From Diphasiastrum complanatum (taxonomy: Eukaryota; Streptophyta; Lycopodiopsida; Lycopodiales; Lycopodiaceae): 64,000 nucleotides of DNA. The position numbers were made by a program, and so were the translations under genes. Positions 60,221-64,000 of this stretch are shown one piece after another; position 1 is the first letter of the stretch; every line of letters begins with the position of its first letter. A model generated the notes under the pieces. It saw only the letters and a program-made list of their open reading frames with translations. It had not been told where the DNA came from and ran no database searches. Where the stretch lies: positions 42,985,480-43,049,479 of the forward strand of contig CM055104.1 of assembly GCA_029204225.1 (NCBI GenBank), given 5' to 3'.

Positions 60221-61539
60221 TGTTAAAATTTTTCAACAATGAGCATAAGCTGGCAAGCTTGATTCTACTTAAAGACCACAAAATGCAATGAGCCACAAAA
60301 TCACACTACAGCTTCATTACATCACCAAGATTTTTAAGGTTCAATTCAAGCATTTCGCAAGAGCTCTACATATGATCAACAATAATCTTCATTCATATGC
60401 CCATACACAGTACATAAGAAAGATCACACTACTAGCTAATGAAGTAATAGCCTCTTCCTCTCCTGCTATCCCTCCACAATAAAACAAATGAGAAGTGCAA
60501 TGAAGGAATGTTATCTCTATTCCAATAATGAAAATGAATGGTTTAATCCCTATTTACATGAAGTATGGAGGGTAAGATTACCCTCCAAACCTTGATCTAA
60601 TCTGCAACTTACATTATCCTAGCCTTACATTGTCACCAATGGTCAAGATGAGACATTGGTAAATGTAGCCAATAGAATCTTTGTAGCACTCCAAAGAGAT
60701 AAATTGAGGCTGAAGTTTGCACAATGTTATCCTCCTAAGTTGGCCTCACATATTGGCGTAATTTGACATTTTAAAATACCATGTGGACAAACTCCCCTAA
60801 TGTGAACAATACCACATTTGCCTAAGTTTAATATTTGCAATCTTGGCCTAAGTTGCCATTTGCAAATCTTTGACAAAGGCGACTACTAAGAACATGTCAT
60901 GTCTTAATCTGATTTGTAAAGTACAAACTAAGCATTCTTTTAATCAGTTAGCCATATGTATATATCCAATCGATCAATCGAATATCTAGAGCGCGATTAT
61001 TTGTTCTTTCTCTCTATTATCACAGAGCATTGTTTCAGAAAGAATGCAATTATGTCTGCATTCAAACTTGTATTTATTCATGACTGAATATTCCATGTTC
61101 CAGTAATCTAGGTCGTTGTTTGTGTGACTAATAGTCTGTGTTGATTGCAATGCTCTAAAATCCACACTATTATGCTTCCGCAATCAAAACTATAAATCAG
61201 TATAACTTCATGCATGGCTACAAAATCAATTGTGTCGATCCAGTGACTTCAAAGCTGTGATCAAGTAGGATGGTCTTCGAACTATCGAAGTCGGCCTGAA
61301 TCCGGTAGACGTATTTTCATGCGTGCTTAAGTGCCATCTTTTAGGATCATGATTGTTGGAGGATGTGTCCTGTGAGAGATTATGCAAATGCCAACTTAGA
61401 CCAATATTATAGAGGTTCTATATGGACATGATGAAGGTATTGTTAAGCCGCCGAATGTTCGCATCGACTATTTGAGTTGATATATTAGCCAAATAGTCGG
61501 TGCCAGCCGAATAGTCGATGTCGGTTGAGTCACATAACA
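60221..61539 (-). repeat. putative copia LTR, 1.3 kb
   Basis: On the minus strand it runs from TGTTATGTGAC (61539) to AATTTTAACA (60221), with 5-bp inverted ends TGTTA/TAACA. It sits between a copia pol 3' end (upstream) and a primer site plus gag (downstream). The start is the less certain boundary. Confidence 0.45.
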
Positions 61540-61639
61540 TTGTCATCGATTCTTTTGTATTTCTGTAGACATATTTACATACAACAAATGAATGGATCTA
61601 GATTAGCAATGAGATAAGGGATGGAGAGGATAAAATCCC

Positions 61640-62115
61640 AACACCCTTCTTGAATTAGAATCCCTGAATACATTGACTTTAAGATTCAAGATAGCACAAA
61701 AGTTCTTGTGTGCTTCCTGATTTAACCCCTTTGTAAAAATATCAGCTGCCATGTACTAGGTTCTGCAAAATTTCATACTTACCTCCTTGTTGAGTATTTT
61801 GCTCCTCATGTAGAGGTACTTAATCTCAATGTGCTTGCTCCTAGAGTGAAATCTAGGATTGATCGATAATGCAATAGCACTCTGATTGTCACACTGAATA
61901 ATTGTTGGGGCAGTTTGTCTGAGACCAATGAATTACTCAACCAAATTGTCTCTTTAGTAGCTTGAGAGGCTGCAATGTATTAAGACTCTGTTGACGACAT
62001 TGCAATGGAGGTTTGCTTTCAAATATTCTAGGAAATTGGACCATTATTGAACAAGAAGACAAATCCAGAAGTTGATTTCCTGGCATCGACATCGCCTACC
62101 CAATTTGCATCTGTA
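61640..62115 (-). pseudogene. Ty1/copia RNase H and polyprotein end (relic D)
   Basis: On the minus strand: YGYTDANWVGDVDARKSTSG, FVFLFNNGPIS, SIAMSSTES-stop-YIAASQA, CDNQSAIALSINPRFHSRSK and HIEIKYLYMRSK, ending ADIFTKGLNQEAHKNFCAIL. Three stops and at least one frame shift. Its sequence differs clearly from relics A-C, so it is another lineage. Confidence 0.85.
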
Positions 62116-64000
62116 TATCCATGAACGGTAACCATAATTGTAACAAGAATGGTTTCATACTATAAGTATTGTGAGCAGACACTTCTTGTATTTTAATATT
62201 TGATTTTGACGAAATTTTCCATCCCACGTGGCATTTCTTATAGGGCCCTTTTGTAATCATGAACTCTTGTAATGGTTGACAGATCCCAAAATCAATTGTA
62301 AGTGTAATGATTGTGACCTCATAAACTGACTGATTGCATCTCGGTAAGGTCATTCATTGTTTAAGCCAAATTTATTTTAATCAATAATTGACATTTTTAA
62401 GAAAATTTGAAAAAAATTCAGCTTACATAATTGGGACTTTCAAATTCTATTTGATATGGACTAGAATTGTGAAAATTGATTTCCATCATCGAACTCTCAA
62501 TTTCATTGTTATCAATCCAAATCGAAATGATATCTATATATATGGCATCAAGTCCACATGTAGTGATTTACAAAAAGATTAACTTTTTTACGTAAACTGC
62601 CTAACTAAACTGAAAAATTGCTTCTTAAGAAAACTGTACTCATGCATGAAATTTCACCATCCAAACTATTGTAACACCTAGTACCATGTTCCTAGACATG
62701 AAAAGTGACTTAACAATGATTTTTCCACAGACATGCACAACTATTGCTTGACTTTTTGACATGCAATTAGAACATTCCGATATTTTGCCAATTTCTGAAC
62801 AAAAAATTTCCAAACTTTTGACAATCATAACTTTTGCTATAGAGCACCAAATTGAATGTTGTAAAGCATAGTATGAGGGTAGGTTAGCAAGATGCCTTCT
62901 ACATCACCCTAGGTTATATTGTCCACATGTGTGAGCTGTTAGGCTAGAAAAACCAGTAGGAGGATGCACTTTTTAAAGGAGGATTTGTCAAAAATCACAT
63001 CTACACTTGCATGACATTAAATAGACATTACAATAGATTTATTCATGAGATATTAGTAGAAGCTTTAATCAGGTCCGTCAAAGGTCTGTAGGCTCAAATC
63101 AACCAAACATTGTTTTCTAGGAGGGCGCCTACCAAGCAAGGTTTGGTATTTTGTTGACTAAGCCTCCAAGCACCAAAATAGGTGCATGAAGGCTTGAATC
63201 AAAGGTAATTCAACCTATCTGCACCTCTAAGAACATGCATGCAAAGCTTTACAAATAGCAATTGACTCAAACTCCCAAAATAGTGAGAGAAAAAAAAACC
63301 ATATTTTCTACTTTTTGGCATGTTCTGATGGATCATAACCACATGCAAGTGCAGTCATATCTTGACTATTGTAATTTGACCTCATGAAAGCATTGAATGT
63401 TCTGATTATACTCAGTACTAACTCTTACTAATTGATTTTAGCCAAACATCAAATTTGCCCATAATGTGATCTTGATCTATTATTGACCATATAACTAGCA
63501 TGCAATTAGAACATGTCATAATGACTGAAAAACAGGCTTTGGTACTAGTGAAAAGGGATAACATTAGATACTATTAGAGAGAGAAAATCTCCTCCTCTTT
63601 CTACTTTATTTTGCTTGCATTTGATCATGTTATAGATGGTGAATGCTTGTATTGTTTTTGTTAATCATGCTCTCACATTCAAGCACAGCCATTGGCACAC
63701 GCATTCTCCACATTTAGTTCACAAAACTAATATGCACAAGATCCACATTCAAGAAAAATAAGTGTTAGATCCATACATCCCAATAAGTGATCATCAAGAT
63801 CCATAGGTAGGGCTTTGAATACATTGTTTAGCTCCCTTGAGAAGATCGACCTCCAGAGGAGAAGATGTAGAACCATTGATGCTTAGATTAACCAAAAAAG
63901 ATTATGATTTAGAGCCATTCATGTCTGTCGGGGAAACAAAATGGATTGAGTCCGTGGTGGTCAGACGGGTCAAAACAATCGGATCGGAACGATCCTACTA
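62116..64000. other. no gene seen
   Basis: Frames at 62096-62353, 62388-62582 and 62640-62828 are short and motif-free. The RT that should precede the RNase H of relic D is not recognisable here, so the element was 5'-truncated or replaced. Confidence 0.45.

Overview
This is eukaryotic nuclear DNA from a land plant: AT-rich, dense in decayed transposons, with long introns. The genus cannot be fixed from the sequence. The plant-type bifunctional HPPK/DHPS, the plant PAT19-22-like S-acyltransferase, Ty1/copia elements with an initiator-methionine tRNA primer site, and the TE-filled introns would fit a fern, another seedless vascular plant or a gymnosperm (inference). Two genes look intact.

(1) Folate gene, 7308-8729, minus strand. 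It encodes 6-hydroxymethyldihydropterin pyrophosphokinase fused to dihydropteroate synthase, in one uninterrupted reading frame with all signature motifs. (2) DHHC protein S-acyltransferase, 33787-54265, minus strand. I assembled nine coding exons into a 777-residue protein; all eight introns are GT-AG and all lie in phase 0. It covers 20.5 kb because introns 1, 5, 6 and 8 are long (7.4, 2.6, 1.3 and 5.9 kb) and carry LINE copies, a hAT-type MITE, copia relics and microsatellites.

The rest is repetitive, region by region. 1-4.3 kb: a Ty1/copia relic with a nested LTR-like insertion and a foreign open frame where its RT should be. 5.6-6.1 kb: a Harbinger-like MITE. 9.5-10.7 kb: a GC-rich patch and a foldback element. 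10.7-13.9 kb: a second copia with its integrase deleted. 14.7-17.3 kb: a Ty3/gypsy relic (gag, protease, RT). 17.3-19.1 kb: diverged repeats and an ACTCG minisatellite. 20.0-25.5 kb: a long-terminal-repeat family with an internal CT tract, a TGGCGCC-type primer site, a T-rich leader and a tandem zinc-knuckle frame. 25.5-27.4 kb: gypsy and copia fragments. 28.0-30.8 kb: two broken, unrecognised genes on opposite strands. 55.4-57.1 kb: AG tracts and tandem repeats. 58.4-62.1 kb: a copia arrangement in which one LTR seems to be flanked on both sides by internal copia sequence.

The two intact genes are housekeeping genes with no evident functional link. I found no convincing new multi-gene system. 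The most distinctive signals are precise transposon structures: an 8-bp-TSD hAT MITE at 53.35 kb, a TAA-TSD MITE at 5.6 kb, LINE 3' ends made of a small hairpin followed by pyrimidine microsatellites, a possible non-canonical T-A...C-A LTR family, and several exon-like or captured open segments of unknown origin. All calls rest on reading the sequence by eye; no alignment or database search was possible.
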